Shown here: one piece after another, positions 1 through 13,700 of the stretch
How positions within the stretch are numbered: position 1 is the first letter of the stretch
Layout: the number at the start of each line of letters is the position of its first letter
Assembly: GCF_031877795.1 (NCBI RefSeq)
Contig: NC_133946.1
Location: 9,027,144-9,091,143, forward strand
DNA from: Strix aluco
Taxonomy: Eukaryota; Chordata; Aves; Strigiformes; Strigidae
Direction of reading: 5' to 3'
Length of the DNA stretch: 64,000 bases
Position numbers and translations under genes: made by a program
Notes under the pieces: model-generated
The model's database searches: none
Told to the model about the DNA's origin: nothing
Seen by the model: only the letters and a program-made list of their open reading frames with translations

Positions 1-1358
1 TCTCTACCAGATAAAGCCTGCAACAAAACAGCTACTGATTTCTGTTCCTGTAGCCTCACGCTGCAGAAGAGCTGCTACTGCTAGGCAGTAGACAGCCCTT
101 ATTCCATTCTCCTGACTAATAGACCACATATTGCCATCAGTGTGATTTGGATTCCGTTAGGCAGATGTGTCATTGATTGTATAATATTGTAGAAGGAACT
201 AGCCAATACTAATGAAATAAAGAGCAACAGAACTATAAATGGACCTCACACAACCCCTTCCTATTTATGGCTTCAGTGGCAATATCAGTATCCCATTCCC
301 AAAAGACAGGAATCCCCAAATTTACTTTTTCCTTAAACACACATGCAGACACCAATGACAACCCTTTGCACCATCATGACAAATAGCAGTGATACGAAAA
401 CTCGTTGATTAACCATTCACCCCTCACACTAACTGCCTGATTTACTTACATTTCCTTTAGTGCTGCATTTTAACTCTTGATTTCCTGAGAAAGGTAGCGA
501 CAGTCATATCAACTACAGTTGTCGCTGGTAATTTATAACCCTTGCTACCTAAGTTCCTTCTGCACTGTCCTTAGGAGATGATAAGACTTTCCAGTTATGT
601 CTAGTCACAACTTTGCACTGAAACAGATCTTACTACTTGGTTAATGTGGTGGTTTGTCATGGCTAGTTTGTATTTCAGGCTGACTTCACCATATGGTACT
701 GATTATTAATATTAATATTAGTATTAATATTAACAATAATAAGAAGGTAATGTTCAGAACAATATTGTTAACACTTTATTAAGAAAAGGAGCTAAGGCCC
801 AATTATGCCTTCCGTGGAAAAAATTCATTTACTTCAGTGGGAATAGTCAAACATTTGGCAACAATTCTTGGTAGTAAATTATTAGAGTATCAATTAATAT
901 TTATGGTTTAGGCCTGTTAAGGCCTCATCAGAATGAAGGCTGAATTTTGCCTCACATTTTATGTGCCTGAGCAAATAAGCAACAATGTTATGTTTTTCCT
1001 TATGCTTCCTAGCATAATGATGCACAGACAATGAGTGGATTTTATAGTCTCCCAGCCTGAACACTTATTCCTAGAGAGTTTTTCTCCTGTTACAGATGTG
1101 AACATGCATGGCTACAGCTTTTCCAATTTTAGATCAATGAGCCACATAGCAAAGAGCATCAAGTTGGCAGGTCCTCTGCATTCATCTGAATGAAATGAAA
1201 GGGAGCTCAGTTCTTGGCTCCAGTTTTCTGTCAATCCATTGTCATTCAACAAAACGGACCAAAGAGAAAGGCGATCAATCCATAAACTCGTGAAGCCTCA
1301 GTCTCCAGCTGTCATCAGCTTTGAGGTCCCTCCACTGATCTTATCTGTTGCAGAGTGA

Positions 1359-1398
1359 TTGAAAGTAATTTGTTTTGGTTGAAAGTAATTTGTTTTGG
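1359..1398. repeat. 20-bp perfect tandem duplication
   Basis: The unit TTGAAAGTAATTTGTTTTGG occurs twice back to back (1359-1378 and 1379-1398). Confidence 0.97.
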
Positions 1399-2639
1399 AG
1401 AGTAATTAGATTATCTCTTGGGGGGCTTCCTACCTGGTGACCCAGTGTTTCTCCTTGGCTTGCTGCTCATTAACATCAATTACCATAGAGACACTCTTCA
1501 AAGGAAGGCTTGCACTGCCCAGGGTGGGGAACCTATTAAGAAATATGCTTCTCATTCCTGCTAGGAGATAATAAACCTTCTGATGTCAAACAATTATTTG
1601 TGGGTCAGACACATATGATCCCACTGGGGCTTAAGCCTTTCATTTGCCATCCAGTGTGAAATGCTTAGTAATTAGGAAATGAGCTAGATCTTTCTATAAC
1701 GGTGCATATTGATGTGAATATCACAGGCTCAAGCAAACTGCTATGTAATATTTGTGAGCATTTACTAACACTAGACACATATTCCACATTTGCAGAGGTA
1801 CTGGATTGGCAAGCAAAATACATCTCTGCAGGGGGAAGTGCAGAGGGGCTCAAAAGTTCATGCTTTGACTCTTGTCCCCAGGAGCAACTCTTTTTAATTG
1901 AGACAATTATTACAGTTATGCATATGACACAGCACTGATAAGCTTCATAATAACAGCAGTATCTATTTTTTTCTCTAATCATGTGAGCTTTAAGTGAGTC
2001 ATTGCCTGACTGTGATATTTACTGGTAGTGATTACATCATTACTACTATGCCATCCCACAGAACATCACAAAATAAACAAGAACCTTAATGATTCACCTA
2101 TTGAACCACATCTCTTTTTCAGACACAGCAAATCTGAGCAATAAATCACCCCAGTTATGCATTAATTTACAAATATTTACTCTAAAACTTTCCCTTGTTA
2201 CATCTGATATTTGTGCTGCTTGGACAGTAGAAAAAGGTTATAGAGGGAGCAGAAATTATCTTTAAAGGTAAGGTTGGTTGTTGGGGCTTCCCCAGTTGTG
2301 TAGAGGTCCTAGTGTCACAGAAAGCCCCGGGCTGGCCCTGGGCCTGCAGGATGAGCTGGGGTTGACCACAGGGAATCTGGGGAAGAAACACAGTGAAAAC
2401 ATCCTTGTTCTGCAGCTGCTCAAGGCTACCTGGTCCATAGGGAGAGGAATGTAAGTTGGGGCAGCCCAAGAGTCACAGTAGAAGGGAATCCTCACCAGTG
2501 CTTGTAGTCATCAAAACCCACCCTGTTAGGTGATACCGGCTCTCACATTTTAAACATGTGCTACAAGTCCTTTAAACCTCTTTTCTGAAGGGCTGCTAAA
2601 TGCTAACATCTGAAGTAAATAACTGCCATTTTGTTTTCA

Positions 2640-3080
2640 TTTGTCTTGTTTGAGTAATTAGGTCATTATATCTGAAAGTGATTGTTTTATGCGTGCCAAG
2701 AGCGAATAATGAAGACCTTTGATGAATCCAGCGAGCAGCATGTAAATGTGGGGAAGGAATGCAGAGGCAAATGAATGACCTTTCTGAAACAGAATTTCTC
2801 CCTGCGCCACCATTTTTATCCGCATTAAAGTCAGTTAATGCGTTTACTTTTTCCTGCTGTGTATATTATAGTTGATTCTTCAGTGCTTCCTTTTCCTAAT
2901 AAAATGCACATTGTCCAAAGTGTTTGCAATGTTCTTTAAATAGGCTACTGTGGGCCTGTTTATGAGCCAGTCAGCGGCTGCTCGTATAGAGCTAAACATT
3001 TCCTCTTCCCATAGTTTTCAAGGAGTGCTTAGAACTTAATTAGTTTGTCAGATTGCATTTATATAATTTTGATATTAACG
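2640..3080. promoter_or_regulatory. Candidate developmental enhancer (motif-based)
   Basis: AT-rich block without ORFs carrying a TCF/LEF consensus CCTTTGAT (2716-2723), TTAATTA homeodomain core (3036-3042), and other TTAAT and TTTATG cores. The texture resembles conserved non-coding elements of FGF gene deserts. This is inference from motifs only; conservation could not be checked. Confidence 0.3.
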
Positions 3081-6000
3081 CTGAGCTATGGATGGTCTTT
3101 AGCCACCTTCCCAGCTCCTAAATGAAAGTAAAAAAATAAACCAGTTTTATTTCTCATGATGGTGTTAGTTAGAAGGACTGAACAAGCAATGGAAAATAAA
3201 TAACCTTTTGTTTCTCAGGACTGATCCTCACAGGAAAGGGCAGATTGACTGCTTCCACTTAGCTGCTCATGTATGGGACATTACAGCCCAGTGAAACCAG
3301 ATCGACTTCGTGCACTCACATTATATATCAAACTGAGTAAAGCAAAGCAAAAAACCTGGAAATATCATGAGAAGACTGGCAATGATTTTGTTTTGCAGGC
3401 CTTTACTTTGAGCCCACGGTGGGAGGAGAGCTGCTTGTGCCTGTGAGCATCTTCGCCAGCAGTGCAAGGGTACCTTGCCTGAAGCAAACACCTTGAACTG
3501 TGTCCAGTGTGGATGCTAGGTCCTCAGCACCTAGGGGCAATTTTGGAACAATTCATGTTTCTCATACCATATTTGTTTTCTTAAATAAATATTTTTTTCT
3601 GTGCATGACAGACAACAGGTCTGAAATTAATGAATTTCAAATCTTGACATGGCATCTGATGAACTCTACTATAGATTTCATTTGTTTGCTCAGCAGAAAG
3701 CATGGTAATGTTTTACTATGCACTTTAGATGCTTTGACTCTGTCCTTCATATCCCAATTCATTGCCCTGCCAGCTTAGGGTAATGAAGTGAAGAGTGTGA
3801 ACCAAACTGCAGTGAATTCTTCACCTGAGCTTTTATATCAGTCTGCCTGCTCTTGGTGGGAGCTGATCTCTGTTTACAAGGTGATTTCTAGCTCTTTGTT
3901 CTCATGTTTCTGAAGTGTAGGTCTAAGGAATTATGGAGGGGATTATCAATGATTTCTTATTTACTTGTGGGAAAGCTACCAAGGTAGGTATGCAAAGCAG
4001 GCTTATAGATAAAAAAAACTATATGTGGATCAAAAGGGATGAATGTGGCAACATCCCCGAATTTCCTCTTGGGAAAATGTCAGTTTTCCCAGTCAGAAAA
4101 CTGCAAATCATACAAAGTCATAATAGGGAAATGAGGCAGGTCACATATCTCAGAAATCTTGTGGGTAGATGCTCCTGTTTACAGCTGGTTTACGGTTTTG
4201 AGATTTTTCTGGGACTAGAGAAGATAGAATCAGAGTTTAAAGAATGAACCTCTTATCTGGAATGCAATACAGCAAGTAGGAGCTAATTCTGAAATGAATT
4301 TCTCATCCATGGGATCACAGGACAAGATGGTTCCTTAATGGTTTTGTTAAACAATGTGACTCATGTGGGTCTTAAATCTCCTGTCTACAGAAAACCTGTG
4401 TCCCTTCTTGATTCACCGCCACATTAGTGTAAGAGAGGAAAAGATGGATAAAGTGACAGAGGTATCCATTTGTATTTTTTTATCCACTGAATATCTTACA
4501 AATGTAATTGCCAAATCATTTTCTGTGAACACTACAGAGCAAAAATATTTTTTGTTTGGATGGTTGATCAGGAACGCTTTAGAAGCAAACTTTGAGTCAT
4601 TTTTAAATGCGTAGGTTACTCAGCCAAGGCACAGAAATGCCAGTGTATGAATTAGGGAGCCACTTGCCCAGAAGGGTAGGAAACACCATGTCTGTGCACA
4701 TCCTAAATACAGAAAGTTCAACAGCTTTTCTCTTTGAAACAGGTACCAGCCACAATTCTAGATTCATATTAGAAAGTATCCACTGGGTACTGTTTGCATG
4801 GGCATGCTGAACAGTTGATCACAGGTTAATTAATTAATAAAAGTAATCATCTCTTTGTAGGCAATTTACAAAGTCCCATGTTACTGTCATGGAACATTCA
4901 ACCATCCTGAGCTACAAGGTGATTTCTTAAGCTCCAGAAAGTAAAGTAACCAAATTACAAAATGCCAAGTGCAGTTGTGAGGGGTTTATCAGCTCATGTT
5001 TCCCTTTATCCCAAGATCTGAGTGCTGGCCTTTCCACATTTCCAGTTTATGGACACAGATTTTGCCCACCATGCCCCTTGACGGCTTTGCTGAGTCTGCC
5101 TTTTCCAACTTGATGCTGCTCTGTAATCCCATTCAATCTCCCACATGAACAGCAGGGCTGTGAGAGAACCTACAGACATTAACAACTCCTAGTAGAAGAA
5201 AATAAAATACCAGAACCCTCTTTATTTGGCTGACACAACGATCCTGTACTAGCTGGTTCATTAAAGGGATGTTGCAAGATAGTGATTACAGGGAAAGTTC
5301 AGCTGGTTTCCCTTTGAAATATGTAAAGGTGCTGTTCAGGTAATGGTTTTTAATGTCAGTCCTTTTGATGTCTGCAGGCTTTACACTCACACATCTGGAA
5401 GCCTGCACACCTACCTATAAACAGACTTTGCAGCTATGTTTCACAGCTGGCTTTACAAAAGATCAGCAGGACGCACATCACTTACAAATGCCACTCTTCT
5501 TTCTCTTTAGCTGGCTTGAAATTGTATGTTGTTAACTTGTTACTTGCTTTGGTGATTGTTTTATTCATTTTCTTTTTACTCACCTTCAAAGAATAAGCAG
5601 GCTGGCCCCACAGACTTTGCTGTGTTGCCATAGGAATAGCCGAGGCTGGGAACCAGCATTTGTTCTTGGAAGCTGATTCAAGACCTGCTGAGGAGTGTGT
5701 GAAGGCTTTGCTATGGTGCTGGGTGCCCCCAGCCCACCATGAAAGAGCTGAGGATATCCTGTCAATCAAAGGAGATGTGGTGGGGTCAGTTCAGACACAA
5801 ATCTTACTAATTCCTGTCTCTCTAGCCTCATATTTTATTACATTTTACTTCTAGATTCAACTTCAGTCCTTATAAGGAGTGACAAAATGTCATTATCATT
5901 CAAAAACTGCTTTATGGAAGCAATGTCTATGGAAAACTTCTTAGTGTCACAGCTCAGAAGCAGTATGCATGTTCTTACCCAGAAATGGGAGTAACCATCA

Positions 6001-6313
6001 TTACTTTTTGAAAGACTTGGCAAAAAATGCCATTGTTTTTTGAGATGCTGTTTGATTTAGAGAGTTGGCCATGTCTTCCCAGGGAAATGCTGTATTGGTC
6101 ATGCTGCCTGGTGCCAGCGACCTACCTCATGAATAAGCAGGTTTGGGGCTTTAAGATTGCTATGTTAAACATAAGAGTTTGCTACTTAGGACATAAGATG
6201 AAGGATTTTCCAAATTCACAGTTTCCCTGCTTTCCAATTGGGTCTCATGTTGAGCTATTTGAGTTAGGGATAGGATAAATTAAAACACAATTAAAACATT
6301 ATCTATAGAGAGC

Positions 6314-6389
6314 TTTTAGACCAAACTGGCAGAATGTGTAGCAGGAATTCATCAGCTCATCTCTCTGTGGTACTCAGTTTGGTCTAAAA
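6314..6389. repeat. 15-bp perfect inverted repeat
   Basis: TTTTAGACCAAACTG (6314-6328) is the exact reverse complement of 6375-6389, with a 46-bp spacer. No target-site duplication or transposase is seen, so a mobile-element origin is not supported. Confidence 0.9.
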
Positions 6390-9300
6390 CCTCCATCTAA
6401 ATAATGCTTTTACTACATCAGTGCCCACCCATTGCATTTTTTTTTAAATAAACACAGAAATGAGGGAATGTCCCATTTTATTCTCTCATTTCAAAAAAGT
6501 ACCGTATCTTAGACAAGACAGGTTTTCAAAGAGCCCGTTCCCATCCAAGTCCATCAGTTCTCCCTCCCCTTCTCCTCCCTAGGAACACATTCCTGCAAAA
6601 CTTGAGTTGAAATCGCTTTGTTATTTTCCAGTGTGCTCTGCCAGTTTGCGGCCCATGCCATGACACAGCATTCCTCCTGCTTTGTTTGGGCTGCTATGAT
6701 TTTGAGCTGACATTTAGCAAAATTGCATTAATGCCTCCCTAAGACAAGACTCCTTGTTGAATGCAGTTAGCTGAAGTTGCAAGTTTTAGACACAGGCATG
6801 AGTGGGGCGTGCAGCCATGACTCCCAAAAGAGAGTTCCCCTCTTCCTTGGAGGGGTATGGCTTGTTTTGCCCTGGAGCTCACCTTGAGCATGAGTTGCAG
6901 ATCTGAGACAGCTGGATAGAGCAAAACCATTCATTCTTGGAAAAGAAAGACTGCCATTTACCTTGCATTTCAGGGAGCAGGCAATGTGGGGAAGACTTTT
7001 CCAAACCCTATAAAGACACTCATCATGCACCTGTGCAAGGCTGAGTGCGGATTCTTTGGATTGATTATTTTGGTATACGGATCTGGGTCAACATGCTGAA
7101 TATATTTCCTTTCCACCATTTGATTTAGGGCTTGACTTTACTGAAGTCAATAGAAGCTCCCCTTCTTGCTTCAGTAGACCTAAATCAAGGCTGCAATATA
7201 TACTGCAACTATAAATTATATCACTGTAAGAGTATGTTTGTTACTTAGTCAGTGCTGATACATCTTTAAATTAGCAGCAAATGCTCTTTTAAAGCCATCA
7301 GAGTAAAAGTTGTTCACAACAAACCATCCACTCTGCCAAAGGAGGCAGCTTTTGCTAATAGAGGCTTATAGGTGTTAGCTGGATAGGTGAACTAAATAGT
7401 AAATGTTTGCTTTCTACTTAGCGAATGTCTGTCATAGCCCTGCTAAGTAGCCAGAAACAAATTATGTGTGAAACTCAGCATCCCTCTCCCTCTCTCTCTT
7501 TCTCTCCTGTGATAGATATTTGCTTATGCAGCCCAAGTCCTTAATTTAATTAACAGGAATATGCTTATTTTACAAATTATAACCTTGTAATCTCCTTAGC
7601 AGGAAAAAAAATAACATTTTTACCACAAGCTATTCTTTGTTGTACATCATTTTATTACCAACATTGTTGTGGCTGTCTATTTATTAAAAACTAAATTAGC
7701 CTTTCTGACTATTTCCATTAACTTACAAGTGGAGTTTATTTATAGAAAATAGATGGGAAAGCCACAAAAATATCCTGAAGCTGTGTGTCATTAAACAGAC
7801 TTCTAGAGTAGTTCAATTCTTTAAGTGCTTGTGTCAATTATAAAATGAATTAGCATTGACTGGTTTTAATATTTGCTTTGACAGAATAATTGAGTGGATG
7901 CTCCTTTAGTGTCACTGTTCTGAACAAAGCTGTAAACTGCACACTTCAGTGAAATTTTATAGATCCTCATGAAAGGTAAAAAATAAATAGATATTGATAG
8001 CTAGCAGAGGTATTTTTAAGTATATATATATGTTTATATCTATACACACCTTCATAGAGCTGCAGCTGTTTACTTTTTTGTGATCCTTCAGCACAGCGTA
8101 TAAAGGATCTGTGCTGGTTCTGCCTTAAATGTGGATTTATGACTGTCAGTTCATGCACTCTTCCCTTTTATCAGGAATATATCCTCTAGTGCACTCCCAC
8201 CACCAACATAAAGAAATATTTTTATTGAAGGTCACATGTAAAGGCAATTCTGTTAACACAGCAACTTGTACAGGTGAGTGCCCGACTGTCCCTATGAAAT
8301 CAGTAGACATCTGTAAAGCTAGTGGAGCTTTCCGCAGAAACAAGAGGACAGCATGTTTGATGCTTCTATAAATAGAATCAGAACAAATCGGCAAGCGGAT
8401 GCATATTTGCTTCCATAAATTTCTTAATTAACTTTTGGAGAGTGTAAACAATGAACAAATGCAAATTTATACCACATTATCTTCCAAAAATCTAATAGAA
8501 GGAAACCTCAGATTTATGTCACCAGGAGAAGTGAATATGATCATTTTCAACCTGCAGCTATGGTACCCACCTGAACATATACAACTTTTTATTAAATGCA
8601 TATATAGTCCTTGTTTCTACATCTGTTCACCTTTATGTAAGAGTCACAACAAAGTGATTACAGCAGAATATTTTCATGACTATTAATCTCTAATTCAGTG
8701 TGGGTCATTCAATGACTGCACTGGTAGCCTTATTTATTTTCTGTGATTTTTGTTCTGCAGAAGAGCAAGAACATTTGTTTAAACACTGAGCTTTAAACTA
8801 ATAATGTCGAATATGCTTCCAAGTACATGCTTTCCCTCATTCTGTGAGGACACCAATTTGCACTCACCTGACTTGTAAGCAGAAAGTATCAGGAGACCTT
8901 TCTTCCACCAGTTAAAACCCAAAGAGGTATTTGTTGATTTTTCACCCTTTATTCACAAAATATTTTAACTAGTCTATTTTTCTGTTCTTCATTTTGCTGT
9001 GTACCTGTGACCACCAGTAAGCTGAGGCTTAAAGGATCCAAGTAAGTCCTAATGATATGCGCTAATTATTTTACTAAGGCCACCCAGGTATGCATAGGAG
9101 GACTTTATTTAGAAACATGGTAATTACAGTCAATTTTCTAGTGTGAACATTGCCATTGTGATATTTACTTGTCAATAAAAAGTGTAAAAGCCCCAGACTG
9201 AAATGAAATGTCTCAATTTTTAACCTCAGGAAGTATTTTGACAGACTTTCAACACATTAACCATTGTGCTTGTATTTACTGTTTTATTCCATATTTTGGA

Positions 9301-10371
9301 CTAAGATGTATTCCAAAAATATAAAATTTACTGAACAAGCTCTAGTCTATTACAGCCTGAGGAACAATCATATGAAGTACCTCATTCCATGAAGTCACAT
9401 TCTTTGCTATTTACTAATCATTAATCCGAAATATTAACTCCAGGAGTTATTTGCCAAGGCATGAAATAACATGGTATTTTATGGCTAGAATACCTATTCT
9501 ATAATTTAAATTTTGTATATATGTATATAATATATATTTAAATGAGCAAAATAAATAGCAAGAATTAATTTTAAAACAAGTCACGGTCTTGGGTGTGACT
9601 AGTATTACTAAAGATTTGTTCAAGATGCTAAATTTCTGAACTTTGAGGTCAAAGACTTTCAGTTTGTCTTACTCTGTAATTCCTTAGGTTTCCATTTATA
9701 GATCTGACTTCAGCAGTGTTTCTACATTCAAGTTCTTTAAAATGTAATCACTATTTAACACAAAGCTATGTGTAGAGATGGCCATCTATATAGATATCTT
9801 TCTGCTTAAAATACACTTTGCTTTGATTATTCCATCAAGGCATACCTCCTTTGCACGGCATAAGACTATCATAGATATATTTATAACTTACATAGTTCTA
9901 TAAATACATAAGTGCTTTTCCTTGACCATCCTAAGCATGCTAAAAAAAACCTGTGCTGAATTGCCCACACTTTGATTGCCAAAACAGATACGATCCAGTG
10001 AATCATATCTGATAACATATCAGGGAGCACAAAGGACCTGGGTTTTATGCTTTTCTGGCTGGTAAACAGACACTTGATGGTCTAATCCTGCTTCTGCTGT
10101 GCTTTGTGCCTAATACACTTTGTTCTTCAGACAGATGCGTGTGTTGATCTCTCCACCACTGAGGCTAGGCCATTGCTCGCTGAAAGCTGGTTTGATTACC
10201 TGTGCAGCCCTCACACTGGGGAAAGAAACTGCAAAGGACTGAGGGAAAGGAATTATGTGGGTCAAAATAAAATACAGGCAAGTGAAAAGTTCTGTGCTAA
10301 CCTGAAAAGGAGCTTGAACTTAATGCAGAAGATGAAAACCAAGGGCAGATATGGACCAGAGCAGTAAGAAA

Positions 10372-10543
10372 GATTTTTAAACTAAAAGAGGGTAGATTCA
10401 GACTAGATATAAGGAAGAATTTTTTTACAATGGGGGTGGTGAAACACTGGAACAGGTTGCCCAGAGAGGTTGTAGATGGCCAGTCCCTGGAACCATTCAA
10501 GGTCAGGTTGGACAGGGCTCTGAGCAACCTGATCTAGTTGAAG
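10372..10543 (+). mobile_element. CR1 LINE 3' region, sense, left part
   Basis: Resembles the 3' part of avian CR1: AGAGGGTAGATTCAGACTAG, then GGTGGTGAAACACTGGAACA, GGTTGCCCAGAGAGGTTGT and the AACCTGATCTAGTTGAAG segment. It is 5'-truncated and non-coding. The element is interrupted at about 10543 by an antisense CR1 and resumes at about 10696. Confidence 0.9.
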
Positions 10544-10695
10544 GATCATAGAATCCTTTAGGTTGGAAAAGACCTTTAAGATCAAGTCCAACCATTAACC
10601 TAGCACTGCCAAGTCCATTACTAAACCATGTCCCTAGGTGCCACATCTACACATCTTTGAAATACAAGCACATCCCTGGGCAGCCTGTTCCAATG
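10544..10695 (-). mobile_element. CR1 LINE 3' end, antisense, nested in another CR1
   Basis: Begins ATCATAGAATCC and TTTAGGTTGGAAAAGACC, the reverse complement of an avian CR1 3' terminus, and runs to CCTGTTCCAATG. It splits the sense CR1 on either side, so it is the younger insertion. An internal deletion seems present around 10655-10675. Boundaries are good to a few bases. Confidence 0.88.
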
Positions 10696-10775
10696 TCTCT
10701 TCTCATTGCAGGGCAGGTAGGACTAGATGACCTTTAAAGGTCCCTTCAAACTCAAACCATTCCATGATTCTATGA
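10696..10775 (+). mobile_element. CR1 LINE 3' end, sense, right part
   Basis: Continues the left part with CTCATTGCAGGG, GACTAGATGACCTTTAAAGG and the terminal ATTCCATGATTCTATGA. This is the sense 3' terminus of avian CR1 with its octamer-type tail. Confidence 0.9.
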
Positions 10776-13700
10776 GAATAAACGCACCCTGACAAGGGTC
10801 TAGCAGATAGTCCTTGCATATTAACATTTGTGGGAACAAACCTGAGTCACAGGGTCGGATATAGACACAAGTCGCTCCCCTTTTGGCAGAGTTTGCATCA
10901 CCGCTGTTCTGACCCATGCTAGCCACAGCAGGCAGGTCCAGTATCTTTGGGCTTAACATGATTAACAAGGTCTCCAGAATAATATCTAACAAGAGATCTC
11001 AGGGAAGGAGAAAGACTAGAAAAGGCAGGAGAGAGAGGGAGGGTGATATGAGGTAATGCAACTAAGAAAAGGAGAGTAGAATATCAAAGCAGGAGTATGA
11101 GGGAAAAAGAAATGGCAAAACAAAAGGAAAAAATGTCAAAATGGGATAACGTGGAAGAAGGAAGGGTACTGGGTTGAGTGGGGGATATCTCTGGGCAGAA
11201 GCAGGCTGCTGCATGCAAGGAGGAAGCTGGGCATGGGCAAGGTTGCTGGGGAAAGGCAGTGCCAGTCACCCTGCCCTGGCAGAGGAAGGTCAAAAACAAG
11301 GGAAAAGGCAACTGAGGTCATTTTCCTTAGGGACTGTGGAAAAGCAATAATAAATTGCAGCCAAAAGATAATAAATTGCAGCCAAAGTTATGGCTGTTGG
11401 CAGGTTGAACCTGCCTAGCTGTGTGGGCACGGCCACTCCCGGAGCAAGCACCACAGGGGACCGGAGGTTGTCGTATGGCAGTAACCTCCCGGCTGCAACG
11501 CTCGTGCCCAGGGAAATCAGCCCACTTATCTCAAACCTCATTTGAAGGAAAGGCACCAACGAAAAGACACTTTGGCTCCAGAGCAAGACAACATGGGTGA
11601 GATAGCAACTTAACTGCCTTGGTTAATGTGTAACTCCTCATGGACGAGCTCCTACTTGCAGTAGTATCAACGTTTCTCAGAGCAGGATTCGACATGGAAG
11701 GTGAGTGCTGGGGAGCTGTAACGTGCCCTTTCCCCACCAGGTAATACAGAGCCACTTTGGTGGTCTATGTTAAACAGGAGGGAGAGGAGAGGGACACCAA
11801 CACCTGACAGAGCAGTGGTTCTCACCCCGAACGGTGCCTGGTGGAGGAGCTGAGGCTCTCCCTGGTCTTTGCTGGCTGGGGAGGCTGCCCCGCCACAGGG
11901 CTGGGAGCAGGCTTGCACATGGGAAATAGCCATGATGATGTTGGGTTTCAGTGTTGATGGTGGGCACAGGGAGGCACTGGAGCAGTCTTGGCTTAGTGAT
12001 GAAGGAGCCCTGTGGAGACCATCCATCTCACTGTGCTGTTCAGCCACAAGCTGCTGTGAGCCAGCCTGGGGCAATCCCCGCCACCGACAGGGATCACAGT
12101 GGGGACCCAGTTATCATCCGGCCAAGTGAAAGAGCTTATAGAAGAGGTTTGTGCAATAAAAGCTCCAAAATGTTCCTCATGGATGAACTTGCCGAGCGGC
12201 CGTCAGTCAGAGGTGCACGGCTGGACATTTCTGCTAACCTTCTTCGACAATATCCCCAGAAGCTTGGGGTCTCTCTCATCTCTAATGGATGCTCATCCCA
12301 CAGGTGGTACTTCCTTTCTTCTCACAAGCACCCTTAACCTCAGTGACATTAAACAGCTGTATTGGCCCCAGCTAGCATTACAAACACTTTTCTCGAAGGC
12401 ACTGGAAGCAAACAGATGTAGCTGTGGAGATAATGAAAAAGTATGTAAATAGTAGATCCCCAGAAACCACAGAGTTTTACCAAGTGGCTTTGACACTTGC
12501 CAAATACCTTTAAGCTGATAAAGATCTGATTTGTACTTCAGAGGTAACCTGATTAGCAACCAATTTGAATCTGGAATATGTTAATTGGTACAAACATCAC
12601 TAAATCACTTTCTTTAACCTATATGAAGTAGTGTGAATGAACGATAGTGAAGGTCAACACAGCCTGGGGAGTCATAGAGAATGGGTACTTCTGTATCTAC
12701 CTACAATAAAATAGTATGATTAGTAATAAAATGTAATTGCATGTACACACACAGAATGACACTAGTAGATACCCACGGTCAATCCAGCACTCGGAATTTA
12801 AGAAAAACTTAATTAAACCTGCCCATGCAACAAAAATCTGGTCATGCACCACCTTTTTTGTCAAGAATCCTGCCCCATTCAGTGCCTAGTAGAAATGGTG
12901 TTCACTAAATGAACAGCCATTCCCAGTTTTATTTTGCTCAGCTGGAAGCTGTACAGCTTATTGATCCCATGCTCTTGCAAACTCAGTATCTGTGCATCTC
13001 ACAAATTTTAATATATTAACGGATACAAATTTGGACACTGTTTAATGAGAGCTTGGAAATGGGGAGCTAAAGCACAGAAATATTAATGTCAAAAAAGTAC
13101 GTTAATGTAAAACTGCCCAGGTTGAAACCTTCTTGGCATGGTACTTCATAGTGCTTGTCATTAACCGTCATATGTAGCCACAATAAAGCTGCAGCTGAGT
13201 TAAGTTTCAGGTGCTCACCATCTTCATCACACTTTGTGGTGTCCCATCAGGCATTCGGAAAGGAAGGGCTGGACCACTTGTTGCACCATGTTGCTGGCAT
13301 TACAGGTTACCTGGTGGCAGAGATGACACTAACATCTGATTCTCCAGCATGGCACTGAACTATTTTCTCCTCAAAAACCTATTCACTATATAATTTCTGT
13401 CTCTGTAACAAAACATATGAGGAACCTATCAACAACTGTCTTCATTTTACTTCCTTGCTTCAATCCCAGCATGGGATCATTCAGGTTGCAGGTCCATTAG
13501 CAGCAGGAGACTTTGCTAAGGAATGGTTCTCAAAATTCAGTTTGTCTTTAGCATGGACAAGACATATCTTCTAATATCATACTGAAAAGGGATTGCACCA
13601 TTTTTGACATGCTTGCAAAAAGGAAAAAACAATCATTGTCAGTTTTCAGGAACATTTATTTGAATTTTATAAATTTTAAAGTATATATAAATAGTCTTAA

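Larger units (their letters stand above)
1..10371. other. Gene-free DNA downstream of FGF4 (towards FGF19)
   Basis: AT-rich unique sequence with no ORF resembling a known protein. FGF19, expected on this side in vertebrates, is not in the window. Small items are a 20-bp tandem duplication at 1359-1398, a candidate regulatory block at 2640-3080, a 15-bp inverted repeat at 6314-6389, and short TA-rich runs near 8020-8040 and 9515-9540. Confidence 0.7.

Noticed and set aside
6675-6700. CTTTGTTTGGGCTGCTATG, resembling the SOX-OCT element of the mammalian Fgf4 embryonic enhancer
   Set aside because: The OCT half does not match ATGCTAAT and the position is 13 kb beyond the FGF4 stop rather than in the 3' UTR.
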